Assembly (NCBI RefSeq): GCF_020616155.1
Contig: NZ_CP085530.1
Span: 3,124,501 to 3,188,500 of the forward strand
DNA: 64,000 nucleotides
DNA from: Vogesella sp. XCS3
GTDB lineage: Bacteria > Pseudomonadota > Gammaproteobacteria > Burkholderiales > Chromobacteriaceae
Reading direction: 5' to 3'
Shown: in pieces, positions 48,286 to 57,741 of the stretch
Position numbering within the stretch: the stretch's first letter is position 1
Layout: each line of letters begins with the position of its first letter
The notes under the pieces: generated by a model
Database searches by the model: none
Seen by the model: only the letters and a program-made list of their open reading frames with translations
Told to the model about the DNA's origin: nothing
Position numbers and translations under genes: made by a program

Positions 48286-48547
48286 GCCGGCGCGCATCCG
48301 GCCGCTGGCCTTGCTGCTGGGGGTAGGGCTGATGCTGGGCATCAGCCTGCAGCCGCAGTGGCTCACCACGCAAGAAGGGCTGGCCGACCACCCGGCGGCC
48401 ATGCTGCTGATGTGGGCGATGTCGGCCGGGCTGGTGCGTGGCGTCGGCTTTGTGCCGCAGCACTGGCTGCCGCGCGGGCTGCTGGGCTTGCCGGCGATGT
48501 GGCTGGCGCTGCTGGCGGCACTGTGGCGCATTGTGCTGATCAATTGA
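48278..48547 (+). CDS. ybgE: Cyd operon membrane protein YbgE
   Basis: This 89-aa protein has about three hydrophobic helices, ending WLALLAALWRIVLIN. YbgE proteins are co-encoded with cydABX in many proteobacteria, but their function is not established. The GTG at 48278 overlaps the cydX stop; GTG at 48260 in the same frame is a weaker alternative. Confidence 0.78.
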   Translation: MSEPARIRPLALLLGVGLMLGISLQPQWLTTQEGLADHPAAMLLMWAMSAGLVRGVGFVPQHWLPRGLLGLPAMWLALLAALWRIVLIN

Positions 48548-48564
48548 ACGCTTAAGGAAGCAGC

Positions 48565-49692
48565 ATGCAAGGGATTACTATCATCGGAGCGGGGTTTGCC
48601 GCGCTGGCCGCCATTCGCAGTTTGCGCCGGCGCGGGGTGCAGCTGCCCATCACCGTGATTGCGCCGCGCGATGAGCTGCATTATCTGCCCAGCAGCATTT
48701 GGCTGGCGCCCGGGCTGCGCCGTGCGGCGCAGCTGCGCATTCCACTGGGTACGTTTTTCCGCCGACATCAAGTGCAATACATACAGGCCAGTGTCACCGG
48801 CCTGCGCGAAGGTGGTCGTGTGGTACAAACCGACCAGGGCGAGCATGCCAACAGCCAGTTGCTGATTGCCAGCGGTGGCCGCTTTCTGCGTGGCCTGCCG
48901 GGCATCGAGCATGCGTACATCCCGTGTGCCGGCCTGGAGAGCGCCGAGGCCATTGCCAGCCGATTACAGTCGATGAAGGGCGGCACCATTGCTGTCGGTT
49001 TCTCGACTAACCCGGCAGAACAAGGGGCCATGCGTGGCGGCCCGATGTTCGAGTACCTGTTCATCATCGATAGCTGGCTACGTCAGCAAGGGCGGCGCGA
49101 TCAGTTTCAGCTGTTGTTCTTCAGCCCGTCACCGCGCCCCGGGGCGCGGCTGGGCGAGCAGGCGGTAGACGGTTTGCTGGCAGAGATGAAGCGCCGAGAT
49201 ATTGCTACCCATCTTGGGCACCCGCTGGTGCGCTTCGAGGCCGACAAGGTGGTCACGCCAGCCGGCAGCCTGCACGCCGACCTTATCCTGTTCATGCCCG
49301 GTATTACCGGCCCGGCGTGGCTGGCTGACAGTGGCCTGCCGCTTTCCCCGGGCGGCATGATAGAAGCCGACGCATACTGCCAGGTGCCGGGTCATCCCGG
49401 TGTCTGGGTGGCTGGCGATGCCGGATCGTTTCCCGGCCCGGCCTGGCTACCCAAACAGGCGCACCAGGCTGATCTGCAAGCGCAGGCTGCTGCGGCCAAT
49501 ATCGCAGCCGAACTGGCCGGGCAGACGGCCCGCCAGCCTTTCAAAGCGGAGTTGGTGTGTATTGTGGACACCCTCGGGGCGGGCATGCTGGTTTACCGTA
49601 GTGAGCGCCGCAATATCGTATTGCCGGCACTGTGGCCCTTGCACTGGCTAAAGCGCGGCTTCGAGTGGTTTTACCTGCGCCCCTTGCGCTAG
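48565..49692 (+). CDS. FAD-dependent oxidoreductase, SQR/NDH-2-like
   Basis: This 375-aa protein has the two-dinucleotide-binding fold. The N-terminal FAD loop is GAGFAALAAIRSL, and the second FAD motif VWVAGDAGSF lies near residues 276-285. It resembles sulfide:quinone reductases and type II NADH dehydrogenases. Cys residues near 114 (YIPCAG) and 332 (LVCIVD) are positioned somewhat like SQR redox cysteines, but the spacing is not a firm match. It starts 17 bases after ybgE with AAGGAAG and probably belongs to the cyd operon. It could feed electrons to the quinol pool used by the oxidase; this is inference. Confidence 0.75.
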   Translation: MQGITIIGAGFAALAAIRSLRRRGVQLPITVIAPRDELHYLPSSIWLAPGLRRAAQLRIPLGTFFRRHQVQYIQASVTGLREGGRVVQTDQGEHANSQLLIASGGRFLRGLPGIEHAYIPCAGLESAEAIASRLQSMKGGTIAVGFSTNPAEQGAMRGGPMFEYLFIIDSWLRQQGRRDQFQLLFFSPSPRPGARLGEQAVDGLLAEMKRRDIATHLGHPLVRFEADKVVTPAGSLHADLILFMPGITGPAWLADSGLPLSPGGMIEADAYCQVPGHPGVWVAGDAGSFPGPAWLPKQAHQADLQAQAAAANIAAELAGQTARQPFKAELVCIVDTLGAGMLVYRSERRNIVLPALWPLHWLKRGFEWFYLRPLR

Positions 49693-49745
49693 GGAGTAGC
49701 TCGCTCGTGCTATGCTGCGAGCCATTCTCATCTGAAAGCCCTGCC

Positions 49746-50213
49746 ATGCTGCGCCGCCTGTTTGCCCTGTTATCGCTGTGTCTGTTGTTGAGCCCGGCCG
49801 CGATAGCGGCCAACCTTGACGTGGGCGATGCACTGCCGCCGCTGGCCTTGGCCGACCAGTTCGATAAAACCCACACGCTAGCGGCCGACACGCGCTGGCT
49901 GCTGTTCAGCCACGACCGCGCCGTCAGTGACGCGCTGCACCCGGTGTTGGCCGCACTGCCGGCGGCGCAGCGCGATGGTGTGGTGTACGTGGCCGACATC
50001 AACCGCATGCCGGCGCTGGTGTCGCGGCTGTTTGCCGTGCCGGCCATGCGCGAGCTGCCCTTTGCGGTGTGGCTGGCGCGCGATGCGGCCAACGTAGCCA
50101 TATTGCCGCGCGAAGCCGGCAAACTCACCGTGCTGGCGCTGCAAGGTGGCAAAGTAGCCGCCGTGCATTACCTGGCCGATGTGGGCGCCTTGCCGGCCTT
50201 GCTGGCGCGCTAG
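49746..50213 (+). CDS. Exported thioredoxin-fold-like protein without redox cysteines
   Basis: This 155-aa protein has a signal peptide (residues 1-20, IAA-NL) and a mature start NLDVGDALPPLALADQFDKTHTL, like AhpC/TSA-type thioredoxin-fold proteins. The mature protein has no Cys, so a redox role by the usual mechanism is excluded. It carries three motif copies (49947 and 50084 inside, and 50214 overlapping the last base of the stop). A strong terminator follows. Confidence 0.6.
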   Translation: MLRRLFALLSLCLLLSPAAIAANLDVGDALPPLALADQFDKTHTLAADTRWLLFSHDRAVSDALHPVLAALPAAQRDGVVYVADINRMPALVSRLFAVPAMRELPFAVWLARDAANVAILPREAGKLTVLALQGGKVAAVHYLADVGALPALLAR

Positions 50214-50224
50214 TTGGCCGCAAG

Positions 50225-50271
50225 CTGCATTGCTTATCGATGAATGCTTGATAAGCAAAGCAGTTTTTCTT
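50225..50271 (+). terminator. Terminator before sbp
   Basis: CTGC-A-TTGCTTATC pairs with GATAAGCAA-A-GCAG (13 bp with one A-A mismatch) around an 11-base loop, followed by TTTTTCTT. Confidence 0.85.
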
Positions 50272-50336
50272 GGTTCTGGCCGGCGGCAGGCTTGGCTAGA
50301 TTTCCCCCATCGCACTCTCACTGATGGGGATACACC

Positions 50337-51338
50337 ATGACGCGCCTTACCCGCCTTGCTACTGCTACCACCCTGCTGTTTGCCCTGGCCGGCCACGCCC
50401 TGGCCGACGTTACGCTGCTGAACGTGTCTTACGACCCGACCCGCGAGCTCTACCAGGACTTCAACGCCGCCTTTGCCAAACAGTGGAAAGCCAAGACCGG
50501 CGAGACCGTCACCATCAAACAGTCGCACGGCGGCTCCGGCAAGCAGGCACGCGCCGTGATCGACGGCCTGGAAGCCGACGTGGTGACGCTGGCGCTGGGT
50601 TACGACGTGGACGCGCTGAATACCGAAGCCAAGCTGATTCCGCCGACCTGGCAAAAGCGCCTGCCGAACAACTCGGCACCGTATACCTCCACCATCGTGT
50701 TCCTGGTGCGCAAGGGCAACCCCAAGGCCATCAAGGACTGGAACGATCTGATCCGCCCGGGTGTGGAAGTGGTGACGCCGAACCCAAAAACTTCCGGTGG
50801 CGCGCGCTGGAACTACCTGGCGGCCTGGGGCTACGCGCTGAAACAGCCGGGCGGCACCGACGCCAAGGCGCGTGAATTCGTCAAGCAGCTGTACCAGCAC
50901 GTGAAGGTGCTGGATTCCGGCGCCCGTGGTGCCACTGTCACCTTCACCCAGCGTGGTATCGGTGACGTGCTGCTGGCGTGGGAAAACGAAGCCTACCTGG
51001 TAACCAAGGAGCTGGGCCCGGACAAGTTCGACATCGTTACCCCGTCGCTGTCGATTCTGGCCGAACCGCCGGTAAGCGTGGTGGACAAGGTGGTAGACAA
51101 GCGTGGTACCCGCAAGGTGGCCGAGGCCTACCTGCAGTACCTGTACAGCCCGGAGGGCCAGGCGCTGGCCGCGGCCAACTACTACCGCCCGCGTGACGCC
51201 AAGGTGGCCGCCAAGTACGCCGACAAGTTCAGCAAGGTGAAACTGTTCACCATCGACCAGTTGTTCGGCGGCTGGACCAAGGCACAGAAAACCCACTTCG
51301 ACGACGGTGGCGTGTTCGACCAGATCCAGGTGCGCTAA
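50337..51338 (+). CDS. sbp: Sulfate ABC transporter substrate-binding protein
   Basis: This 333-aa periplasmic protein binds sulfate (and possibly thiosulfate) for CysTWA. The signal peptide cleaves near residue 23 (ALA-DV). Sbp-typical motifs are present: [41 protein letters not shown] and [20 protein letters not shown]. It is the first gene of the sulfate cluster. Its stop overlaps the start of a degenerate hydrolase gene (TAATG). Confidence 0.96.
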   Translation: MTRLTRLATATTLLFALAGHALADVTLLNVSYDPTRELYQDFNAAFAKQWKAKTGETVTIKQSHGGSGKQARAVIDGLEADVVTLALGYDVDALNTEAKLIPPTWQKRLPNNSAPYTSTIVFLVRKGNPKAIKDWNDLIRPGVEVVTPNPKTSGGARWNYLAAWGYALKQPGGTDAKAREFVKQLYQHVKVLDSGARGATVTFTQRGIGDVLLAWENEAYLVTKELGPDKFDIVTPSLSILAEPPVSVVDKVVDKRGTRKVAEAYLQYLYSPEGQALAAANYYRPRDAKVAAKYADKFSKVKLFTIDQLFGGWTKAQKTHFDDGGVFDQIQVR

Positions 51339-51817
51339 TGCCCTCATCCTTGCCCTTGCTGGTGCTGGCTGACAGCCACCAGTCCGATGGCAACACCCTG
51401 CTGGCGCTGGCGCGCCGGCAGGGTGTTTTGCTGGATGGTGCACTGGCCGTAGCAGGGCAGGGTGCGCCACCACCATCCCTGCCACCCGGCAGCACGCCCC
51501 CGTTTATCCTGCTGGCGCACGGCATTGATTGCCTGCCGGCCCTTCAGGCGGTGCGCGCTGACCCGCGTTGCCGTGCTGCCTTGCTGCTTTCCCCCGATGG
51601 CGACGCCCGCCACGAGCGGGCATTGGCCTTTCCTGCCCTGGTGGTGTGCCACCGCCCCGACCCGCGCCATCCGCGCCTGACACAGGCGGCCACGCTGGCC
51701 TCGGTGTGGCAGGCACGCCTGCACCTGTTGCAGAGCCACGATGCGCTGGCCGAGCTTGCCCCCTTGTTTGCTGCTTTGGCCAGGTTGGCCGCACAGCCGC
51801 TTGGCGGCGACTGCTAG
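51338..51817 (+). CDS. Degenerate RBBP9/YdeN-like alpha/beta hydrolase in the sulfate cluster
   Basis: This is a 159-aa protein with an alpha/beta-hydrolase-like pattern: LPLLVLADSHQSDG at the N terminus, FILLAHGIDCLPALQ where the nucleophile elbow should be, and FPALVVCHRPDPRHP. The G-H-S-x-G elbow is replaced by A-H-G-I-D, so the usual Ser is missing. It is coupled to sbp by a TAATG overlap. The family guess is weak. It could be a pseudoenzyme or a small regulatory protein of the sulfate system. A motif copy lies at 51785 in the last codons. Confidence 0.45.
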   Translation: MPSSLPLLVLADSHQSDGNTLLALARRQGVLLDGALAVAGQGAPPPSLPPGSTPPFILLAHGIDCLPALQAVRADPRCRAALLLSPDGDARHERALAFPALVVCHRPDPRHPRLTQAATLASVWQARLHLLQSHDALAELAPLFAALARLAAQPLGGDC

Positions 51818-51996
51818 CGCGCCCTGGCCGTCGCAGGCGTGCCTGCCGGCTATCCCCCCAATCTGCTTATGCGCCGCGCTCTGCTGCCTGATGCCAGCCA
51901 CTGGCACCCGCTTGTGTCGCCCCCGACGCGCTTGCGTGGCCAGTGAGCGTGGCTGGACCGGTTTGGCCAGCGATAACAGCCAGCGTGCCTTTTCTG

Positions 51997-52030
51997 CTTA
52001 TTGAATAAGTAACGAAGAAATCCTTATTTC
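51997..52030. promoter_or_regulatory. Candidate CysB operator region upstream of cysT
   Basis: Two close dyads, CTTATT-G-AATAAG (51997-52009) and GAAAT-CCTT-ATTTC (52017-52030), stand in the 297-base AT-rich gap before cysT. CysB sites are AT-rich imperfect dyads, and a cysB gene ends this cluster. The rest of the gap (51818-51996) shows nothing recognisable. Confidence 0.4.
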
Positions 52031-52114
52031 TGGAATAAAGCAGCGGCCAATATGCTGTCTTCCGTTATATCAACCACCGGATACCACCATGTCGCCACTG
52101 CAAGGACGCCCCCT

Positions 52115-52954
52115 ATGAGCCGCGCCGCTACGCTCCCCCGCGTGTTGCCCGGCTTCGGCCTGTCGCTGGGTTACACCCTGGCCTATCTGTCGCTGATCGT
52201 GCTGATTCCGCTATCCGCCGTGTTCATCCGCGCCAGCGAGTTGCCGCTGGAGGCGTTCTGGCACGCCGTTACCGCGCCGCGCGTGCTGGCCTCGTACCGT
52301 TTGAGCTTTGGCATGGCGCTGTTGGCCGCGGCCATCAATACCGTGTTTGGCCTGTTGCTGGCGTGGGCGCTGGTGCGCTACCGCTTTCCCGGCAAGAAGC
52401 TGGTGGACGCGCTGGTGGACCTGCCGTTTGCACTGCCTACCGCGGTGGCCGGTATTGCGCTGACCGCGCTGTACGCCGGTAACGGCTGGCTGGGCCAGTA
52501 CCTGGAGCCGCTGGGCATCAAGGTGGCGTTTGGCCCGCTGGGCGTGCTGGTGGCACTGGTGTTCATCGGCCTGCCGTTTGTGGTGCGCACGGTGCAACCG
52601 GTGCTGGAAGACATGGAAACCGAGCTGGAAGAAGCCGCCACCAGCCTGGGCGCGCACCGCTGGCAGACCTTCCGCCACGTGATTATGCCGGTGTTGCAGC
52701 CCGCACTGATGACCGGCTTTGCGCTGGCCTTTGCCCGCGCCGTAGGCGAGTACGGCTCGGTGATCTTTATCGCCGGCAACATCCCGATGGTGTCGGAGAT
52801 TACCCCGCTGATGATCATCAGCAAGCTGGAGCAGTACGACTACGCCGGCGCCACGGCCATCGCCAGCGTCATGCTGGTGGCGTCGTTCCTGTTGCTGCTC
52901 GCGATTAACGGTTTGCAGGCGTGGCAGGCACGCCGTAACGGAAGGAGTGCGTAA
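52115..52954 (+). CDS. cysT: Sulfate ABC transporter permease CysT
   Basis: This 279-aa inner-membrane permease has six helices and the EAA loop [27 protein letters not shown] near residues 175-200. It pairs with CysW to form the sulfate channel. The ATG at 52115 follows AAGGAC and gives the E. coli CysT length; a longer frame from 52052 is not supported. The stop overlaps cysW (TAATG). Confidence 0.95.
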   Translation: MSRAATLPRVLPGFGLSLGYTLAYLSLIVLIPLSAVFIRASELPLEAFWHAVTAPRVLASYRLSFGMALLAAAINTVFGLLLAWALVRYRFPGKKLVDALVDLPFALPTAVAGIALTALYAGNGWLGQYLEPLGIKVAFGPLGVLVALVFIGLPFVVRTVQPVLEDMETELEEAATSLGAHRWQTFRHVIMPVLQPALMTGFALAFARAVGEYGSVIFIAGNIPMVSEITPLMIISKLEQYDYAGATAIASVMLVASFLLLLAINGLQAWQARRNGRSA

Positions 52955-53844
52955 TGGCCGGTGCTGTTTCTTCGCTGTCTGTACAGCACGATAAGGCAGG
53001 GCTGCTGGAAAGCCGCCAGGCCACGCGCGAGGCGCCGTGGGTGAAGTACACCATCCTCACCATTGCGCTGGGCTTCTTTGCCGTGTTCTTGCTGCTGCCG
53101 CTGATCGTGGTGTTTGTCGAAGCGCTGGCCAAGGGCTGGGATACCTACCTCACCGCGCTGGTAGAGCCGGACGCGCTGTCGGCGGTAAAGCTCACGCTGT
53201 TGGCCGCCGCCATCTCGGTGCCGCTGAACCTGGTATTCGGTGTGGCCGCTGCCTGGGCCATCACCCGCTTTGACTTCCGTGGCAAGCAGTTGCTGATCAC
53301 GCTGATCGACCTGCCGTTTTCGGTGTCGCCGGTGGTGGCCGGCCTGATCTACGTGCTGGTGTTCAGCAGCCACGGCTGGTTTGGCCCGTGGCTGGCCGAG
53401 CACGATATCAAGGTGATCTTTGCCGTGCCCGGCATCGTGCTGGCCACCATTTTTGTCACCGTGCCGTTTGTGGCGCGCGAGCTGATCCCGCTGCTGCAGG
53501 CGCAGGGGCGCGAGGAAGAAGAAGCCGCCGTGGTGCTGGGGGCGCGTGGCTGGCAGGTGTTCTGGTACGTAACGCTGCCCAATGTGCGCTGGGCGTTGCT
53601 GTACGGCGTGATCCTCAGCAATGCACGCGCCATGGGCGAGTTTGGCGCGGTGTCGGTGGTATCCGGCCATATCCGCGGCGAAACCAACACCCTGCCGCTG
53701 CACGTGGAAATTCTTTACAACGAGTACAACTTCGCGGCTGCCTTTGCCGTGGCGTCGCTGCTGGCCCTGTTGGCGCTGGTGACGCTGGCGGTGAAGAGCT
53801 GGGTGGAATGGCGTGCCAGCAACAGCCTGGTGCAGGAGGATTGA
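52954..53844 (+). CDS. cysW: Sulfate ABC transporter permease CysW
   Basis: This 296-aa permease is the partner of CysT, with six helices and the EAA loop [41 protein letters not shown] site stands before the start inside cysT. The N-terminal 28 residues are polar and variable, as in other CysW proteins. Confidence 0.95.
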   Translation: MAGAVSSLSVQHDKAGLLESRQATREAPWVKYTILTIALGFFAVFLLLPLIVVFVEALAKGWDTYLTALVEPDALSAVKLTLLAAAISVPLNLVFGVAAAWAITRFDFRGKQLLITLIDLPFSVSPVVAGLIYVLVFSSHGWFGPWLAEHDIKVIFAVPGIVLATIFVTVPFVARELIPLLQAQGREEEEAAVVLGARGWQVFWYVTLPNVRWALLYGVILSNARAMGEFGAVSVVSGHIRGETNTLPLHVEILYNEYNFAAAFAVASLLALLALVTLAVKSWVEWRASNSLVQED

Positions 53845-53845
53845 G

Positions 53846-54922
53846 ATGAGCATTCAGGTACAAAACATTCACAAGGCGTTCGGCAGCTTCGTGGCGCTGG
53901 ACAATCTGACCCTGGACTTCCCCGCCGGCGAGCTGGTGGCACTGCTGGGCCCGTCCGGCTGCGGCAAGACCACGCTGCTGCGCGTCATCGCCGGCCTGGA
54001 GCAGGCCGATAGTGGCAAGGTGCTGCTGGACGGCGAAGACGCCTCCGACACCCACGTGCGCGAGCGCCAGGTGGGCTTTGTGTTCCAGCACTACGCTCTG
54101 TTCCGCCACATGACCGTGTTCGATAACGTGGCCTTCGGCCTGCGCATGAAGCCGCGCGGCCAACGCCCGTCCGAGGCCGAGATCAAGCGCAAGGTGCACG
54201 AGCTGTTGAACCTGGTGCAGCTGGACTGGCTGGCCGACCGCTTCCCGGCGCAGCTGTCCGGCGGCCAGCGCCAGCGTATTGCGCTGGCCCGCGCCCTGGC
54301 GGTAGAGCCGCGCGTGCTGCTGCTGGACGAGCCGTTCGGCGCGCTGGACGCCAAGGTGCGCAAAGAGCTGCGCCGCTGGCTGCGCCGCCTGCACGACGAG
54401 CTGCACATCACCTCCATTTTTGTGACCCACGACCAGGAAGAAGCGCTGGAAGTGGCCGACCGCGTGGTACTGATGAACCACGGCCGTGTCGAGCAGATCG
54501 GTAGCCCGGCCGAGGTGTACCGCCAGCCGGCCACGCCGTTCGTGTACGGCTTTCTGGGTGCGGCCAACCGTTTTGAAGGCAGCAGCAGCGCCGGCGGCAT
54601 CGCCGTCGGTGCCAGCACGCTTACCGGCGAGGCGCAGCCGGAGCACGGTAAAGTCGTTGCCTTTGTGCGCCCGCACGAGCTGGACATCGTGCTGCAGGCG
54701 GACGCCAGCGGCATTCCGGCACGCATCAGCCGCGTGCTGACGCTGGGCGCGCTGACCCGTGTGGAGCTGGAAGGCCTGGCCGACGTAGCCGGCCAGCATT
54801 TTGACGTAGAACTGCACGCGGCCAACCCGCTTGTGGCACAGTTGGCCGCAGGCCAGACCGTGCGCCTGCAACCGCGCCAGGTGCGCGTGTTTGCCCAACC
54901 CGAAACCGCAGGTGCCGCATGA
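53846..54922 (+). CDS. cysA: Sulfate ABC transporter ATPase CysA
   Basis: This is a 358-aa ABC ATPase with Walker [11 protein letters not shown]-loop [13 protein letters not shown], signature LSGGQRQR, Walker [15 protein letters not shown] and H-loop THDQ, followed by a TOBE-type C-terminal domain. It powers sulfate/thiosulfate import. GCAGGAGG precedes the ATG. The stop overlaps the cysB start (ATGA). Motif copies at 54559 and 54842 fall in the C-terminal part. Confidence 0.96.
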   Translation: MSIQVQNIHKAFGSFVALDNLTLDFPAGELVALLGPSGCGKTTLLRVIAGLEQADSGKVLLDGEDASDTHVRERQVGFVFQHYALFRHMTVFDNVAFGLRMKPRGQRPSEAEIKRKVHELLNLVQLDWLADRFPAQLSGGQRQRIALARALAVEPRVLLLDEPFGALDAKVRKELRRWLRRLHDELHITSIFVTHDQEEALEVADRVVLMNHGRVEQIGSPAEVYRQPATPFVYGFLGAANRFEGSSSAGGIAVGASTLTGEAQPEHGKVVAFVRPHELDIVLQADASGIPARISRVLTLGALTRVELEGLADVAGQHFDVELHAANPLVAQLAAGQTVRLQPRQVRVFAQPETAGAA

Positions 54923-55848
54923 ACTTCCAGCAACTTCGCATCATCCGTGAAACGGTGCGCCAGAACTTCAACCTGACCGAGGTGGCCAACGCGCTGTTTA
55001 CCTCGCAGTCCGGCGTGTCCAAACACATCAAGGACCTGGAAGACGAGCTGGGCGTGGAGCTGTTCATCCGCAAAGGCAAACGCTTTCTGGGTCTGACCGA
55101 CCCCGGTAAAGAGCTGCTGGTGATCGTGGAGCGCATGCTGCTGGACGCCGGCAATATCAAGCGCCTGGCCGAGCAGTTCAGCCTGCGCGACGAGGGCCAG
55201 CTCACCATCGCCACCACCCACACCCAGGCGCGCTATGCGCTGCCCAAGGTGGTGACGGCGTTCAAGAAAGCTTTCCCGCGCGTACACCTGGTGCTGCACC
55301 AGGCCAGCCCGGACGAGCTGGTACGCCTGCTGTTGGCTGGCGATGCCGATATCGGCATCGCTACCGAAGCGGTGGCCGAGGTGCCGGAGCTGGTGTCCTT
55401 CCCGTACTACAGCTGGCACCACGCGGTGATTGCGCCGCCTGCGCACCCGCTGCACGGGCAGGCGCTGTCGCTGGAAACGCTGGCCGAGTACCCGATCGTG
55501 ACCTACCACCAGGGCTTTACCGGCCGCGCCCAGATCGACCGCGCCTTCGCCGACGCTGGCCTGGCACCGGATATCGTGATGGCGGCACTGGACGCCGACG
55601 TGATCAAAACCTACGTGGAGCTGGAGCTGGGTGTGGGCATCATCGCCTCGATGGCGGTGGATGCGCAGCGCGACAGCCAGGTACAGGTAGTAGAAGGCGC
55701 GCCGCTGTTCGGCCACCAGACCACCCGCGTGGCCATCCGCCGCGGCCATTACCTGCGCAGCTACGCCTACCGCTTTATCGAGCTGTGCTCGGCCGCACTG
55801 GACGAAGACACCGTGCGCCAGGCATTGCTGCCGGCGGTGCAGGACTGA
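54919..55848 (+). CDS. cysB: LysR-family regulator CysB
   Basis: This 309-aa LysR-type activator of sulfate assimilation has an N-terminal helix-turn-helix ([39 protein letters not shown]). The effector domain has the CysB-type [13 protein letters not shown] segment, which binds N-acetylserine or sulfate in relatives. Its placement at the end of the sbp-cysTWA cluster, with ATGA coupling to cysA, makes autoregulation of the operon likely. It is the betaproteobacterial length. Confidence 0.93.
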   Translation: MNFQQLRIIRETVRQNFNLTEVANALFTSQSGVSKHIKDLEDELGVELFIRKGKRFLGLTDPGKELLVIVERMLLDAGNIKRLAEQFSLRDEGQLTIATTHTQARYALPKVVTAFKKAFPRVHLVLHQASPDELVRLLLAGDADIGIATEAVAEVPELVSFPYYSWHHAVIAPPAHPLHGQALSLETLAEYPIVTYHQGFTGRAQIDRAFADAGLAPDIVMAALDADVIKTYVELELGVGIIASMAVDAQRDSQVQVVEGAPLFGHQTTRVAIRRGHYLRSYAYRFIELCSAALDEDTVRQALLPAVQD

Positions 55849-55897
55849 GCACCCGTGCGCGTCATGGCCTCAGCCGGGTTACCGGCGGGGCCTTACC

Positions 55898-55919
55898 CTG
55901 CGGCCAACCTTGGCCGCAG
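55898..55919. repeat. Inverted pair of the dispersed motif
   Basis: CTGCGGCCAA and TTGGCCGCAG are separated by only CC, making a 10-bp hairpin in the 96-base gap between cysB and the EAL gene. With such a short loop it may form a cruciform, or a shorter RNA hairpin. There is no T run on the plus strand directly after it. Confidence 0.8.
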
Positions 55920-55944
55920 CCATTTTCCCTAGCGAGGCATTGCG

Positions 55945-56769
55945 TTGAACCTGCAACGGTTGGTCAGCTATTTCGAGATCTGGGGCCGTTCGCAGCACGG
56001 TGCCGGGCCGCAGCTGGCTTTTGACGACGACGGCGCTTTTGGCCGGCTTGGCCACTTGCGGCTGGATAGTCACTACCAGCCCCTGTTCGACCGCCAGCGC
56101 CAGGTGGTGGCCTACGAGGCGCTGTTGCGTGTGAGCGACCCGCAGGGGCGGCGCATCGCGCCAGACCGCTTTTTTGCCGCGCTGGACGACAGCCACAACG
56201 TGATCGGCGTGGACCGGCTGTGCCGCGTCATTCATAGCGTCAATTTTCTGACCCAGCAGCCGCAACAGCAGGCGCTGTATCTGAACGTGAACGGTCGCCA
56301 TCTGCTGGGCATTGCCAGCGGCCGCCACGGCGCTACTTTCGAGGCTTTGCTGGCCTACTGCGGGCTGACGCCGAAACAGGTCGTGCTGGAGATTATCGAG
56401 TCCAGCGTCGATGACCTTGGCTTGTTGCAGCAAGCGATTGCAGCCTATAAATCCAAGGGTTTTCGCATTGCCATCGATGATTTTGGTGCCCGCCATTCCA
56501 ACTTCGACCGGCTGTGGGCGCTGGAGCCGGATATCGTCAAACTTGATCGCAGCCTGACAGCGCAGGCGGCGCAAAACCCGCGGGCGGCCAAGGTGCTGCC
56601 GGTGCTGGTGCGGCTGATCCAGGAGCTGGGCGCCCAAGTCGTGTGCGAGGGTATCGAGACACCCGTGCAGCAGGCGCTGGCGCTGGATGCCGGCGCCGAC
56701 CTGCTGCAGGGCTATCTGTACGGCGAGCCGTCGCCGCGCTTGCTGGCGGCGCAGGCGCTACCGGCCTGA
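55945..56769 (+). CDS. EAL-domain cyclic-di-GMP phosphodiesterase
   Basis: This 274-aa protein consists of a short N-terminal segment of about 40 residues and a single EAL domain. The catalytic set looks intact: E58-A-L-L-R, the LNVN Asn, LEIIES, IDDFG, VKLD, CEGIET and QGYLYG. It should hydrolyse c-di-GMP to pGpG. No PAS, GGDEF or membrane segment is present, so it is a soluble stand-alone enzyme. The TTG start at 55945 is supported by GAGG upstream. It converges with an EamA exporter gene one base away. Confidence 0.87.
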   Translation: MNLQRLVSYFEIWGRSQHGAGPQLAFDDDGAFGRLGHLRLDSHYQPLFDRQRQVVAYEALLRVSDPQGRRIAPDRFFAALDDSHNVIGVDRLCRVIHSVNFLTQQPQQQALYLNVNGRHLLGIASGRHGATFEALLAYCGLTPKQVVLEIIESSVDDLGLLQQAIAAYKSKGFRIAIDDFGARHSNFDRLWALEPDIVKLDRSLTAQAAQNPRAAKVLPVLVRLIQELGAQVVCEGIETPVQQALALDAGADLLQGYLYGEPSPRLLAAQALPA

Positions 56770-56770
56770 C

Positions 56771-57655
56771 TCAGGCGACGGCAGTCTGCCGTGCCGGCCA
56801 CGCCAGCCACAACGCGGCGCCGGCAATCATCAGCCCGCCCAGCCAGCCGCTGGCCGCCAGCGGCTCGCCCAGCCAGCTCACCGCAAACAAGGCCCCCCAC
56901 AGCGGCTCGCTGCCTAGCAGCAGCGCCACCTTGCTGGGGCTGCTCGCTGCCAGTGCGCGGTTCATCGCCCAGAACGCAAACAGCGTGCAGCACAGCGTCA
57001 GGAACAGCATCGGCAGCCAGAAGTCGGCTTGTCGCGGTAGTGCGGGCAGCCCGCCCGGCTGCAGCAGGCCCAGCGCCAGCGCGGCAGCGCCCACCAGCAG
57101 GCCTTGTACCCCCGTCAGCCCCAGCATGTCTATGCCTTTGCCGGCGGTCAGCCGCGTGGCCAAACAGCTCTGGAAGGCGCGGATCAGCGCGGCCAGCAGC
57201 ATCAGCGCATCGCCCTGGTTCAGCCCGCCGCTTGCCATGCCGGTAAGCAGCCAGGTACCCAGCAGCGACACGATGGCGGCCAGCCACAGCTTGCCGGCGG
57301 GGCGTTTGCCCAGCCACAGCCATTCCACCGGCGGCGTCAGCAGCAGGCACAGGCTGACCAGAAACGCCGCCTTGCCGGCGCTGGTGTGCGCCACGCCGGC
57401 GGTTTCGGCCAGAAAGATGGCCAGCAGGCCCACGCTGGTGGGCAGCGCCACCCGTACCGTGGCGGCGCGCTGGGTAGCCGGTAAGCGCAGCCAGTACGGC
57501 AGCAGCAGGGCAGCCGTCAGCAAAAAGCGGATGGCGATGACGCCGGCCACCGGGTAGTAGGCCAGCGCGGTCTTCACCATGCTGTAGCTGCTGCCCCAGA
57601 TCACGGCAGTCAGCAGCAATAGCATCTCGGGCGGTAGCGAGCGGCGGGTCGGCAT
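56771..57655 (-). CDS. EamA-family (DMT) transporter
   Basis: This is a 294-aa exporter-like membrane protein with ten helices in two EamA repeats, the first starting LLLLTAVIWGSSYSMVKTAL. The ATG at 57655 follows AAGGAGAAATC. It is divergent from a LysR regulator gene 86 bases away, which probably controls it. The substrate is unknown. Confidence 0.85.
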   Translation of the reverse strand: MPTRRSLPPEMLLLLTAVIWGSSYSMVKTALAYYPVAGVIAIRFLLTAALLLPYWLRLPATQRAATVRVALPTSVGLLAIFLAETAGVAHTSAGKAAFLVSLCLLLTPPVEWLWLGKRPAGKLWLAAIVSLLGTWLLTGMASGGLNQGDALMLLAALIRAFQSCLATRLTAGKGIDMLGLTGVQGLLVGAAALALGLLQPGGLPALPRQADFWLPMLFLTLCCTLFAFWAMNRALAASSPSKVALLLGSEPLWGALFAVSWLGEPLAASGWLGGLMIAGAALWLAWPARQTAVA

Positions 57656-57741
57656 GATTTCTCCTTGTCTTGTGTGTGGCCCAGTATGAAACTGTCCATG
57701 CAGGCTGATAATCGGCCATTCAGGCAAAGGATTTGTGCGCG

